Made by a program: the position numbers and the translations under genes
Assembly: GCA_021846605.1 (NCBI GenBank)
Contig: JAJZWQ010000030.1
Span: forward strand, 1 to 23,910
Source: Bacillota bacterium
Lineage (GTDB): Bacteria > Bacillota_E > RBS10-35 > JAJYVN01
Length of the DNA stretch: 23,910 bases
Direction of reading: 5' to 3'
In this document: in pieces, positions 16,749 through 23,528 of the stretch
How the letters are laid out: the number at the start of each line of letters is the position of its first letter
How positions within the stretch are numbered: the first letter of the stretch is position 1
The notes under the pieces: model-generated
The model's database searches: none
Told to the model about the DNA's origin: nothing
What the model saw: only the letters and a program-made list of their open reading frames with translations

Positions 16749-16806
16749 GCAACGGGAATGAGGGGACCCGCCAGGCGGGAACCTCTCAACGCGAGGGGGA
16801 ACGGCG

Positions 16807-17580
16807 ATGTCCGGCGTGCTCGACACCTTTCGGCTCGACGGCCGGGTGGCGTTCATCACGGGGGGCTCGCGCGGCTTCGGACGCGTGATCGCCCAGGCCT
16901 ACGCGGAGGCGGGCGCCGACGTGGCGATCTGCAGCCGCACCTCGGGCCAGGCCGCCGCCGCCGCCCGGGAGATCGCCGACGGCACCGGTCGGCGCCTGCT
17001 GGGCTTTGAGGCGGACGTCACCGACCCGGCCTCGGTGGACCGCACGATCACGGACGTCATCGACACCCTGGGCAGGCTGGATATCCTGGTCAACAACGCC
17101 GGCGTGAACCTGCGCCGCTCCGTCGAAGAGTTCAGCGACGACGAATGGCGCCGGGTGATCGCCGCCAACCTGGACTCGGCCTTCTACTGCTGCCGCACGG
17201 TGGCCCGACATATGAAGGCCCGCGGCTCGGGGCGGGTGATCAACGTCTCGTCCATGATGGCCACCGCCTCACTGCCCGGGCGCGTCCCGTACACCGCCGC
17301 CAAGGCCGGGCTGACGGCCCTCACCCGCACGCTGGCGGTGGAGTGGGCGCCCCACGGCATCGCCGTCAACGCCCTGTGCCCGGGTCCCTTCCTCACGGAG
17401 ATGAACCGGCCGGTCACCCAGAACCCGGAGATGTTCGAGTTCTTCCGCGCGCGGGTGCCCCTGGGGCGGTGGGGCAACCCGCCCGAGATCGCCGGGCCGG
17501 CGCTGCTGCTCGCCTCGGACGCCGGCAGCTTCATGACGGGGACGACGCTGTATGTGGACGGGGGCTGGACGGCGCAGTAG
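16807..17580 (+). CDS. SDR-family oxidoreductase (gluconate 5-dehydrogenase-like)
   Basis: NAD(P)-dependent short-chain dehydrogenase of the classical type, 257 residues. The cofactor motif is TGGSRGFG (18-25), NNAG is at 96-99, and the catalytic triad is Ser149, Tyr162 and Lys166 (PYTAAK). The C-terminal part (LCPGPFLTEMN, then LGRWGNPPEIAGPALLLASD) resembles gluconate 5-dehydrogenase and 2-deoxy-gluconate 3-dehydrogenase groups more than FabG, but the substrate is not certain. ATG at 16807 follows GAGGGGGAA at a good distance. It lies 58 bases after accC on the same strand, and its last 50 bases overlap the 3' end of the convergent cwlD gene. Confidence 0.9.
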   Translation: MSGVLDTFRLDGRVAFITGGSRGFGRVIAQAYAEAGADVAICSRTSGQAAAAAREIADGTGRRLLGFEADVTDPASVDRTITDVIDTLGRLDILVNNAGVNLRRSVEEFSDDEWRRVIAANLDSAFYCCRTVARHMKARGSGRVINVSSMMATASLPGRVPYTAAKAGLTALTRTLAVEWAPHGIAVNALCPGPFLTEMNRPVTQNPEMFEFFRARVPLGRWGNPPEIAGPALLLASDAGSFMTGTTLYVDGGWTAQ

Positions 17581-18346
17581 CGCTGGATCCGGACTCGCTC
17601 GTCGCCGGCTTGGGCAGGCGCGCGAACCACCCCGCCAGCCCGGCATAGATGGCGTAGGCCACACGCTGCTGGTAGTCGGGCGTGGTCAGGAGCCGCGCCT
17701 CGCGCGGATTGCTGAGGAAGCCGATCTCGACCGTCACGCCCGGCATCGCCGTGTGGTTGAGGATGTAGTGGTCGATGTGCTCGGAGATGCCCCTCCCGGT
17801 CTCCCCCGTGACGCGTCTGAGTTGCTCCTGCACCAGTTCGGCGAGCACGCGGCTGCTGGGAAACGGCAGCGGTCGGTAGAAGGTCTGGCCGCCATGGGCC
17901 GAGGGGTGCGAGTAATGGTTGGCGTGGATGCTGACGACCACGTCGGCCGCGGCGGCGTTGACCAGTTCCACGCGTCGGCGGAGGTTGATCCTGGCGCGGC
18001 CGGACGGACCCGCCGTGGTCGTCCCTGCGGTGTCCTGATCCGCGCCACGCGTGAGGATCACCGTCGCCCCGGCGTGCTCCAGCATCCGCTGCAACTGCAG
18101 GGTTACAGCCAGCACGATGGTGTCTTCACGCAGGCCGCCGGGGCCCAGGGCCCCCGGGTCGATGCCCCCGTGCCCCGCGTCCAGCGCGATCACCTGACCG
18201 CGCAGGCTCAGGGCGGCCGCAGCCAGCCCCCGCTGCTCCAGGCGGGCGTGGAGCCAGAGGCCGGCGCCCGCCAAGAGCGCCAGCAACACCCCGACCAGGA
18301 CCACCCGTGGACCCCCGCGCCAGGCGGTGGGTACGGCGAGCCTCAT
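17531..18346 (-). CDS. cwlD: N-acetylmuramoyl-L-alanine amidase CwlD
   Basis: Zinc amidase that removes stem peptides from N-acetylmuramic acid; CwlD acts in making spore cortex muramic lactam. It has 271 residues with an N-terminal membrane anchor (about 15-33). The Amidase_3 zinc ligands are His59 in LDAGHGG, Glu74 in GGLREDT and His141 in SIHANH, with catalytic Glu207 in VTVEIGFLSN. The C-terminal tail after LAGWFARLP is Ser/Pro-rich, is not part of the domain, and is encoded in the stretch overlapping the SDR gene. The position after rplM-rpsI is the Bacillus-type order and supports CwlD over other amidases. The ribosome-binding site is weak. The call as an amidase is firm; a sporulation role is inferred. 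Confidence 0.88.
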   Translation of the reverse strand: MRLAVPTAWRGGPRVVLVGVLLALLAGAGLWLHARLEQRGLAAAALSLRGQVIALDAGHGGIDPGALGPGGLREDTIVLAVTLQLQRMLEHAGATVILTRGADQDTAGTTTAGPSGRARINLRRRVELVNAAAADVVVSIHANHYSHPSAHGGQTFYRPLPFPSSRVLAELVQEQLRRVTGETGRGISEHIDHYILNHTAMPGVTVEIGFLSNPREARLLTTPDYQQRVAYAIYAGLAGWFARLPKPATSESGSSATAPSSPRPHTASSPS

Positions 18347-18416
18347 CCGCGCCCCGGGGACGCGCCCACGCTCTCTCCCCCCGCGCCCTGCCTATGCGGG
18401 GCTGGGCGGGTGCATG

Positions 18417-18944
18417 TCAGGAGGGGGGGTCCAGCCAGCGGGTGCAGTCGGCGGCCGGGACGCGGGGGCGCCGTGGGGGAACCGCGGCGGGATAGCCCAG
18501 CGCCACGACGGCGGCCAGCGCCCCTTCCCCGTCGATCCCGCAGGCTGCGCGCACTGCGGGGTTCCCCCAGTGGGGGCCGGCGAGCGGGAGCGCCCCCGCC
18601 CCCTCGTCCCAGGCGCACAGCAGCAGGTTTTGAATGCAGGCCCCCACGGCGAAGGAGCGGGCCGCCTCGGACGAGGCGGCATGCACGGCGACGAGGACGG
18701 GCGCCCGGGCGCAGGCCGCAGCCAGCGGCCGGGCCGCGGCCGCGGCCGCGGCCGCCAGGGCGCCCACGAGGGCGGACCGCTGGGCGGCGTCGACCAGCAC
18801 CGTAAAACGCCAGGGGGGAGGGCCGGGCGGCGCCGGGGCCGCGTGCGCCGCCTCCAGACAGCGCTCGACGAGCGCCCGCGGGAGGGGAAGGGGCTCGAAC
18901 TCCCAGACGGGGGACCAACTCCCCGCCAACTGCCAGAACTCCAC
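18417..18944 (-). CDS. Nitroreductase-like flavoprotein
   Basis: A 175-residue protein resembling the FMN-dependent nitroreductase family. It has an early AAHAAPAPPGPPPWRF segment matching the APS-x-x-x-QPWRF FMN-binding pattern, a central SFAVGACIQNLLLCAWDEG helix, and VALGYPAAVPPRRPR near the end. The chain is slightly short for the family, and the middle contains a pure alanine run encoded by a GGCCGC tandem repeat. The substrate is unknown. GTG at 18944 is preceded by GGGAGG at eight bases, a strong start. It lies between rpsI (22 bases away) and cwlD (70 bases), so it has been inserted into, or acquired by, the rplM-rpsI operon. Confidence 0.8.
   Translation of the reverse strand: MEFWQLAGSWSPVWEFEPLPLPRALVERCLEAAHAAPAPPGPPPWRFTVLVDAAQRSALVGALAAAAAAAARPLAAACARAPVLVAVHAASSEAARSFAVGACIQNLLLCAWDEGAGALPLAGPHWGNPAVRAACGIDGEGALAAVVALGYPAAVPPRRPRVPAADCTRWLDPPS
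18732..18755. repeat. Four tandem GGCCGC hexamers inside the nitroreductase-like gene
   Basis: Four perfect GGCCGC units encode part of an alanine run. In-frame slippage would change only the number of alanine pairs. Confidence 0.85.
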
Positions 18945-18966
18945 CGGGGATGCCTCCCGGGCCGGA

Positions 18967-19374
18967 TCAGCGCTTGCTGAACTGCGGCGCCTTGCGGGCC
19001 TTCTTCAGCCCGTACTTGCGGCGCTCCTTGGCGCGCGGGTCCCGGGTCAGAAAGCCGGCCTGCTTGAGGGCCGGCCGCAATTCGGCATCCACCTTCAGAA
19101 GTGCCCGCGCCACCCCGTGGCGCATCGCGCCGGCCTGACCGGAGATGCCGCCGCCCCGGACGTTGCCATACACGTCGTAGGCCGCCTCGGTCTCCGTCAG
19201 CTGCAGCGGGCTCCGCACCACGGCCTGCAGCGTCGCCAGCGGGAAGTACTCCTCCACGGGGCGTCCGTTGACGACGACCCGCCCGTTGCCCGGCACCAGA
19301 CGCACCCGGGCCACGGCCTCCTTGCGCCGGCCGGTGCCCTGGTATTGAAGCGCAACCTTCCGCATCGTGGGCAA
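18967..19374 (-). CDS. rpsI: 30S ribosomal protein S9
   Basis: Universal small-subunit protein whose C-terminal tail reaches the P-site tRNA; 135 residues. It shows [21 protein letters not shown], the central [19 protein letters not shown] and the invariant ending in FSKR. Two starts are possible. TTG at 19374 has GGAGG eight bases upstream and is used here. ATG at 19365 gives MRKVAL, closer to the usual N-terminus, but lies 17 bases from the Shine-Dalgarno. It follows rplM by 49 bases, as in nearly all bacteria, with a small hairpin in the gap. Confidence 0.97.
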   Translation of the reverse strand: MPTMRKVALQYQGTGRRKEAVARVRLVPGNGRVVVNGRPVEEYFPLATLQAVVRSPLQLTETEAAYDVYGNVRGGGISGQAGAMRHGVARALLKVDAELRPALKQAGFLTRDPRAKERRKYGLKKARKAPQFSKR

Positions 19375-19397
19375 GCTCGTCGCCTCCGCGTCCGTAT

Positions 19398-19416
19398 CGC
19401 CGGTGTTCCGCCGGCG
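19398..19416 (-). other. Small hairpin between rplM and rpsI
   Basis: CGCCGG (19398-19403) and CCGGCG (19411-19416) pair around a seven-base loop in the 49-base gap. The 14 bases at 19398-19411 occur again at 19967-19980, upstream of the rplM promoter. It may adjust processing or relative expression of the two ribosomal genes; function is inferred only. Confidence 0.3.
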
Positions 19417-19423
19417 GGGATAA

Positions 19424-19861
19424 TCAGCCGTTCAGGACCAGCGGCTCGGGGGACTGCGCAACATGCGGGTGCTCCGCGCCGGGATACACGCGCAACTTGC
19501 CAATCATGGCCCGCCCGAGCGGCGTCTTGGGGAGCATGCCGCGCACCGCCAGGCGCACGACGGCCGCCGGGTCCTTGTCCATGAACTTGCGATAGCTGAT
19601 CGTGCGCAACCCGCTCGGATATCCCGTGTGCCAGTAGTGCAATTTCTGGTCCAGCTTGCGCCCGGTCAGGCGGACGCGGGCCGCGTTGATCACCACCACG
19701 TGGTCGCCGGTGTCCAGCCACGGCGTGTAGGTGGCCTTGTGCTTGCCGCGGAGCACGGCCGCCACCTGGCTCGCCAGGCGGCCCAGCACCACTCCGTCGG
19801 CGTCGACCAGGTACCAGTGGTGGACGATTTCACCCTCGCGCACGACGTATGTACCCTGCAC
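19424..19861 (-). CDS. rplM: 50S ribosomal protein L13
   Basis: Early-assembling large-subunit protein; 145 residues, within the family range. It shows [21 protein letters not shown], the [23 protein letters not shown] core, and [27 protein letters not shown] near the end. GTG at 19861 has GGGAG about nine bases upstream. It is the first gene of the rplM-rpsI operon and is served by the promoter at 19894-19922. The leader is only about 26 bases, too short for a structured autoregulatory L13 leader. Confidence 0.97.
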   Translation of the reverse strand: MQGTYVVREGEIVHHWYLVDADGVVLGRLASQVAAVLRGKHKATYTPWLDTGDHVVVINAARVRLTGRKLDQKLHYWHTGYPSGLRTISYRKFMDKDPAAVVRLAVRGMLPKTPLGRAMIGKLRVYPGAEHPHVAQSPEPLVLNG

Positions 19862-19893
19862 CCAGGTTCACTCCCTGAAAAGACAGCCTTGAT

Positions 19894-19922
19894 AGTTTAG
19901 CCAGCGCGGAGGGCAACGTCAA
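19894..19922 (-). promoter_or_regulatory. Sigma-A promoter of rplM-rpsI
   Basis: On the minus strand TTGACG (19922-19917), a 17-base spacer and TAAACT (19899-19894); start expected near 19887. The -35 and most of the spacer lie inside the 33-bp sequence that is repeated at 21427-21459. Confidence 0.75.
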
Positions 19923-19935
19923 GAAACCAGCGACA
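19903..19935. repeat. 33-bp perfect direct repeat, copy 1 (rplM promoter)
   Basis: Identical over 33 bases to 21427-21459, same orientation. This copy carries the working -35 box of rplM but not the -10, which lies just outside it. Confidence 0.9.
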
Positions 19936-20071
19936 CCGGGATGCGCCGTCTGCGGATACGGGTCCGCGCCGGTGTTCCGCACGGCGTGGATGCGGGGGGC
20001 GGCCGGGGCGCGGGGCGGCGACGGGCGGTGCCCGCGGGAACGGATCGGAAGCCACCGATGGCGCGCGTGGC

Positions 20072-20090
20072 CGGGGCGGACACCGCCCCG
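20072..20090 (-). terminator. GC hairpin behind rsgA
   Basis: CGGGGCG (20072-20078) and CGCCCCG (20084-20090) form a perfect seven-pair stem with a five-base loop, 12 bases past the rsgA stop. There is no T-run, so it is a possible factor-dependent terminator or 3' end stabiliser. Confidence 0.4.
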
Positions 20091-20101
20091 CACGGCCTTG
20101 G

Positions 20102-21142
20102 CTACAGGTCGTCGTCGTCCTCCCGCCCGCGGGGGCCCGGGCGGGCCCGGCGGCCGCGGTGGGTGAAGCCGCGCCCCACCGGCCGGCCGGCCAGGTCCTC
20201 GCGCACCCGCAGGAACCCCCGGTAGGTCGGGGCCGCCAGGCGCCCCTGCTCCAGCGCGGCCCGCACGGCACAGCCCGGGTCCTCCCTGTGGGTGCAGTCG
20301 GAAAAGCGGCACCCGGTCGCCAGGGCGGCGATTTCGGGAAAGGCGTCCTCCGCCGCCATGCCGGCGGCGACCCCCAGTGAGCGGATCCCAGCCGTATCGA
20401 TGATGCACCCGCCGTCGGGCAGAGGATACAGCCGGGATTGGACCGTGGTGTGCCGGCCGCGGCCGGCCCGCAGGCGCGCAGCAGACACCGCCCCGACCAC
20501 CGGGCCGCTGGCCGGGCTGAGTACAGAGGTCAGGGCGGACTTGCCCACGCCCGAAGGCCCCAGGAGGACGGCCAGGTGTCCCGCCAAACGTGCGCGCAAC
20601 CCGGCGATCCCCTCGCCGGAATGCGCGCTGACGGCAAAGGCCTCCACGCCAGCGGCGCGATAGGGGGCGAGGAAGGGTTCCAGGTCGGAGGCGGTTGCGC
20701 CCTCACACTTGTTCAGCACCAGGAGCGGGGCCACCCCGGAGGTGCGCGCGATCACGAGCAGGCGGTCGGCCGTCGCCGCGCGGAAGGCCGGGTCGCGATA
20801 CGCCTGGACGACGAGGCAGAGGTCCACGTTCGCCGCGACCGTCTGGTCTGGGTGCAGGCGCCCGTCGGTCCGGGAGGTCAGGTGCCGCCGCAGGGCGGTC
20901 GCGCGGGGCCGGATCCCGACGACGGCGCGCAGGGGAAGGGGACGGGGGGAGCCGGGCGCGGGCGGCGGAGCCCCCAGCACGGCGCGGTCTCCCACGACCA
21001 CGCCCTCACCGTGCAGGGCTCCATCGCGATAGCGCCCGTGGAGGCGGCAGCGCTCGATCCGGCCATCGTCCAGCAGGACTTCAACGATCCGGCGGTTTAC
21101 GGCAATCACGATGGCGGTCACGGCATCCGGCGCGTCGGCCAC
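20102..21142 (-). CDS. rsgA: Ribosome small subunit GTPase RsgA
   Basis: Circularly permuted GTPase that matures and checks the 30S subunit; 346 residues. An N-terminal OB-fold (about 8-80) is followed by the permuted GTPase: G4 NKCE (144-147), G5-like VSAHSGEG, G1 GPSGVGKS (195-202), G2/switch region with GRHTT, and G3 DTAG (249-252). The zinc site is Cys278, Cys283, His285 and Cys291. The chain ends in a very acidic REDDDDL tail. The frame is open to GTG 21283, but GTG 21142 is preceded by GGAGG at nine bases and starts just before the OB-fold, so it is preferred. A promoter at 21313-21341 implies a leader of about 164 bases carrying a small ORF and a hairpin over the Shine-Dalgarno. Confidence 0.93.
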   Translation of the reverse strand: MADAPDAVTAIVIAVNRRIVEVLLDDGRIERCRLHGRYRDGALHGEGVVVGDRAVLGAPPPAPGSPRPLPLRAVVGIRPRATALRRHLTSRTDGRLHPDQTVAANVDLCLVVQAYRDPAFRAATADRLLVIARTSGVAPLLVLNKCEGATASDLEPFLAPYRAAGVEAFAVSAHSGEGIAGLRARLAGHLAVLLGPSGVGKSALTSVLSPASGPVVGAVSAARLRAGRGRHTTVQSRLYPLPDGGCIIDTAGIRSLGVAAGMAAEDAFPEIAALATGCRFSDCTHREDPGCAVRAALEQGRLAAPTYRGFLRVREDLAGRPVGRGFTHRGRRARPGPRGREDDDDL

Positions 21143-21154
21143 GCAGGAATCCCT

Positions 21155-21179
21155 CCGTGCGGCGTCATCCGCCGCACGG
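21155..21179 (-). promoter_or_regulatory. Hairpin covering the rsgA ribosome-binding site
   Basis: A perfect ten-pair stem (CCGTGCGGCG / CGCCGCACGG on minus) with a GATGA loop ends exactly in the first two G of the GGAGG that serves GTG 21142. When folded it would hide part of the Shine-Dalgarno. It starts six bases after the stop codon of the leader ORF at 21186-21260. The structure is plain from the sequence; regulation is inferred. Confidence 0.5.
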
Positions 21180-21185
21180 CCAAAG

Positions 21186-21260
21186 TCAGGCGGGCCTGAC
21201 GCGCGTGGGGAGGACGGCGGCCGCGGTATTTTGTCTGGGGCTCTGGGGAGACGCACGCAT
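21186..21260 (-). CDS. Possible 24-residue leader peptide upstream of rsgA
   Basis: ATG at 21260 is preceded by AAGGAGGG at the ideal seven-base distance, one of the best ribosome-binding sites in the window. It opens a 24-codon frame (starting MRASPQSPRQNT, ending VRPA) that stops six bases before the hairpin. A ribosome ending here would disturb the hairpin and could free the rsgA start. No family or codon run that would sense an amino acid is obvious. It could also be a chance start. Confidence 0.4.
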   Translation of the reverse strand: MRASPQSPRQNTAAAVLPTRVRPA

Positions 21261-21312
21261 CGGTCGCCCTCCTTCCAATCCACGCTGGTTGGAACATCGG
21301 CGCTGAGTATGT

Positions 21313-21341
21313 AGTATATGGGACGGGACCGTACCGCTCAA
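21313..21341 (-). promoter_or_regulatory. Sigma-A promoter of rsgA
   Basis: On the minus strand TTGAGC (21341-21336), a 17-base spacer and TATACT (21318-21313). Start expected near 21306. It is the most AT-rich spot of the region. Confidence 0.7.
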
Positions 21342-21426
21342 CGCGCACCCGGATGCGAGAAATGCGGGCAGGCGCGGGTCCGCGGTGCCATGCTGGCCGG
21401 TGACGAAGCCCGCCTCCGGGCCCGCG

Positions 21427-21459
21427 AGCGCGGAGGGCAACGTCAAGAAACCAGCGACA
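21427..21459. repeat. 33-bp perfect direct repeat, copy 2 (upstream of rsgA)
   Basis: Exact copy of 19903-19935. It again presents TTGACG on the minus strand (21446-21441), but the sequence where the -10 should be (21423-21418) is GGGCCC-like, so it is not a promoter by itself. It lies about 85 bases upstream of the rsgA -35. Confidence 0.9.
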
Positions 21460-21477
21460 TCGCCGACCCCTTTCCGT

Positions 21478-21550
21478 GGCCATGCCGGCCACCCGGCCGG
21501 ATGTTTAGCTCGTTTCCGCCCTCCACCCGGCCACCCCGGCCGGCATGGCC
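21478..21550. repeat. Long inverted repeat upstream of the Gfo/Idh/MocA gene
   Basis: GGCCATGCCGGCC (21478-21490) and GGCCGGCATGGCC (21538-21550) are perfect inverted repeats 47 bases apart. Inside, CCGGCC-ACCC-GGCCGG (21485-21500) forms a second perfect hairpin, followed on plus by T-richer sequence. It may be a regulatory or termination structure, or a pair of operator half-sites. No promoter for the downstream gene is clear. Confidence 0.45.
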
Positions 21551-21638
21551 CGACATGACCGGAAGACGCGGCTGCGGCGCCCCGGCGCGCCGTGCGGCGG
21601 GGCCATGCAGTGCGCCTCACGGGAAGGGCGGTCTGGGG

Positions 21639-22634
21639 ATGGCAGATGTCCTGCGCGTTGGGCTCATTGGAACCGGTGGGATCAGCATAGCGGCGCACAT
21701 CCCGGCTTGGCGCTCCCTGCCCGACGCCGCCGTGGTCGCCCTGGCGGAGCCGGTGCCCCAGAACCGGGCGCGGGCCCTGGCCATGCTCGGGGATGCGCCG
21801 GGCCAACGCGTGCGCGCATTTCCCGACTATCGCGCGCTGTTGGCGGAGGACCCGCCCGACGCGGTGGACATCACCATCCCCGTCGGACCCGCCAAGGCCG
21901 AGGCGATTGCCGCGGCCCTGGACGCCGGTTGCCACGTGACGTGCCAAAAGCCGTTTGCCGCGGACCAGGCGACCGCGGCCGCGCTGGTGGCGCTGGCCAA
22001 GCGGCGTGGCCGCCTGCTGTCGGTCAATCAGCAGGCCCGGTTCGCCGGCGCCTTTGCCCGCGGCCGCCAGTGCGTGGAGGACCGGCGCCTGGGGGTGCTG
22101 CGCACGATCCGGCTATGGTCGGACTTCACCAACCCCGGACCCGGGCAGTGGCTGGAATATGCCGTGCACAGCTTCGACCTCGTTCGCTTCTGGGCGGGGC
22201 AGGAACCGGTCCGGGTGCTGGCCTGGCGGAAGCCGCAGACCGAGCGCGCCCAGGAGGTGCTGGCCGTGTGGCTGGACTTCGGCGGGGTGCTGGCCGCCGA
22301 GATCTGGGACGAGATGTCTTCGTCCACCACGCTCCGCTGGGGGTTCCGACTGATGGGCGATGCGGGCAGCGTCCGCGGCCACGAGGCCTTCAGTGCGGAG
22401 ATGCTCCCCGCAGAGTTCGCCTTCACGCCCGCGGGCGCGTCCAGCGAGACCCCGGAGCCGCTGGGCCCCGCGTACGTGCCCCATGCCTTTGCCGCCTACT
22501 TCCGCGCCTTCCTGGCGGCCGTCCGCGGGGAGGGCCCGTGTCCGACGTCCGGCGAGGACAATCTGTGCACACTCCGCCTGGCCTTCAGCGTGCGCGCGGC
22601 GGCCGAGGCCGGCGGTTGGGTCTCGGTGGGATAA
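21639..22634 (+). CDS. Gfo/Idh/MocA family oxidoreductase
   Basis: NAD(P)-dependent dehydrogenase of sugars or inositols, 331 residues. The Rossmann motif is GLIGTGGIS (8-16). The family EKP motif appears as CQKPFA with Lys104-Pro105. The substrate domain carries the catalytic helix start EYAVHSFDLVRF with His177 and Asp180. The frame is open to 21318, but that extension is unlike the family; ATG 21639, with GGGAAGGG upstream, begins right before the Rossmann strand. It is followed after 36 bases by a sugar isomerase-like TIM barrel, a pairing frequent in inositol and rare sugar catabolism. Substrate is not assigned. Confidence 0.92.
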   Translation: MADVLRVGLIGTGGISIAAHIPAWRSLPDAAVVALAEPVPQNRARALAMLGDAPGQRVRAFPDYRALLAEDPPDAVDITIPVGPAKAEAIAAALDAGCHVTCQKPFAADQATAAALVALAKRRGRLLSVNQQARFAGAFARGRQCVEDRRLGVLRTIRLWSDFTNPGPGQWLEYAVHSFDLVRFWAGQEPVRVLAWRKPQTERAQEVLAVWLDFGGVLAAEIWDEMSSSTTLRWGFRLMGDAGSVRGHEAFSAEMLPAEFAFTPAGASSETPEPLGPAYVPHAFAAYFRAFLAAVRGEGPCPTSGEDNLCTLRLAFSVRAAAEAGGWVSVG

Positions 22635-22670
22635 GCGGCCGCGGAACCCCGGACGCAGAGAGGTGCTTGG

Positions 22671-23528
22671 ATGATCCGCCTATGTGCGATCCTACCGACC
22701 CACGCCACGGACGAGACACTGCGCATGGCCGAGCGCCTGCACATCTGGGGCACGGGGGTGTCCTTCCCGGCCGAGGCGACCGAGGCGGATGCCTGGGCCC
22801 TGGGACGGCGCTTTGCGGCGGCGGGCCTGCATATCGTCCAGGTCGGTGACTACGTAAACCTCTCCTCGCCGCTGCCAGAGGCGCGTGCCCGGGCCGTGGC
22901 CCACCTCACCCGCTCGCTGCGCCTGGCCGCCGCGGCCGGGTGCCCGGCTGTGGTGACCGGCGCCGGGCACTGCGACCCCAGCTGTCCGGACGCCATCTTC
23001 TCCGCCCATCCCGAAAACTGGGCCCCGTCCGCCCTGGACCGCTTGGTGCAGACCTGCCGCGAGGTGGTCGAGGCGGCCGCGGACACCGGGGTGCGCCTGC
23101 TGGTCGAGCCCTGGGTGATGAGCCCGCTGGCCAGCCTGAATAACGCCGGCCAAGCGGTGCGCCGCGTGGGCCATCCCGGCTTCGGCATCCTCTTCGATCC
23201 CGTCAACCTGATGAACCTGGACACCTACTTCGACAACGGCTCCTTCCTGCGGCGCGCCGTGCAGCAACTGGGCTCTGCCATCGGGCTGGTGCACGCCAAA
23301 GACACCCGGCTCCACCCCGAGCGCTTCACGTTCCACATGGCGGAGGAGCCGGTGGGACAGGGGGCGCTGGACTACCCGGCACTGCTGGGGGCGCTGGCGG
23401 CCCTGCCCGGAGACGTCCCCCTCTGCGTGGAGCACGTGCACACGGAGGCGGAGGTGGCCGCGGCGCTGGGCCACCTGCGCCGCGTGTCCGAGCAGGTGGG
23501 CATTCCCCTGGGTGAGGCCGAACGCTAG
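22671..23528 (+). CDS. Sugar phosphate isomerase/epimerase-like TIM barrel protein
   Basis: A 285-residue protein of the xylose isomerase-like / AP endonuclease 2 superfamily. The metal-binding residues are in their usual strands: Glu146 in LLVEPW, Asp176 in LFDPVN, His208 in VHAKD and Glu254 in CVEHVH. VGQGALDYPALL (228-239) is the typical motif before the last strands. The ATG at 22671 has GAGAGG about nine bases upstream. It is probably co-transcribed with the oxidoreductase before it. Family members interconvert ketoses, keto-inositols or hydroxypyruvate; which one cannot be told here. Confidence 0.88.
   Translation: MIRLCAILPTHATDETLRMAERLHIWGTGVSFPAEATEADAWALGRRFAAAGLHIVQVGDYVNLSSPLPEARARAVAHLTRSLRLAAAAGCPAVVTGAGHCDPSCPDAIFSAHPENWAPSALDRLVQTCREVVEAAADTGVRLLVEPWVMSPLASLNNAGQAVRRVGHPGFGILFDPVNLMNLDTYFDNGSFLRRAVQQLGSAIGLVHAKDTRLHPERFTFHMAEEPVGQGALDYPALLGALAALPGDVPLCVEHVHTEAEVAAALGHLRRVSEQVGIPLGEAER

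Noticed and set aside
19862..20101. Structured L13 autoregulatory leader
   Set aside because: The rplM promoter at 19894-19922 leaves a leader of only about 26 bases, too short for the known leader fold.
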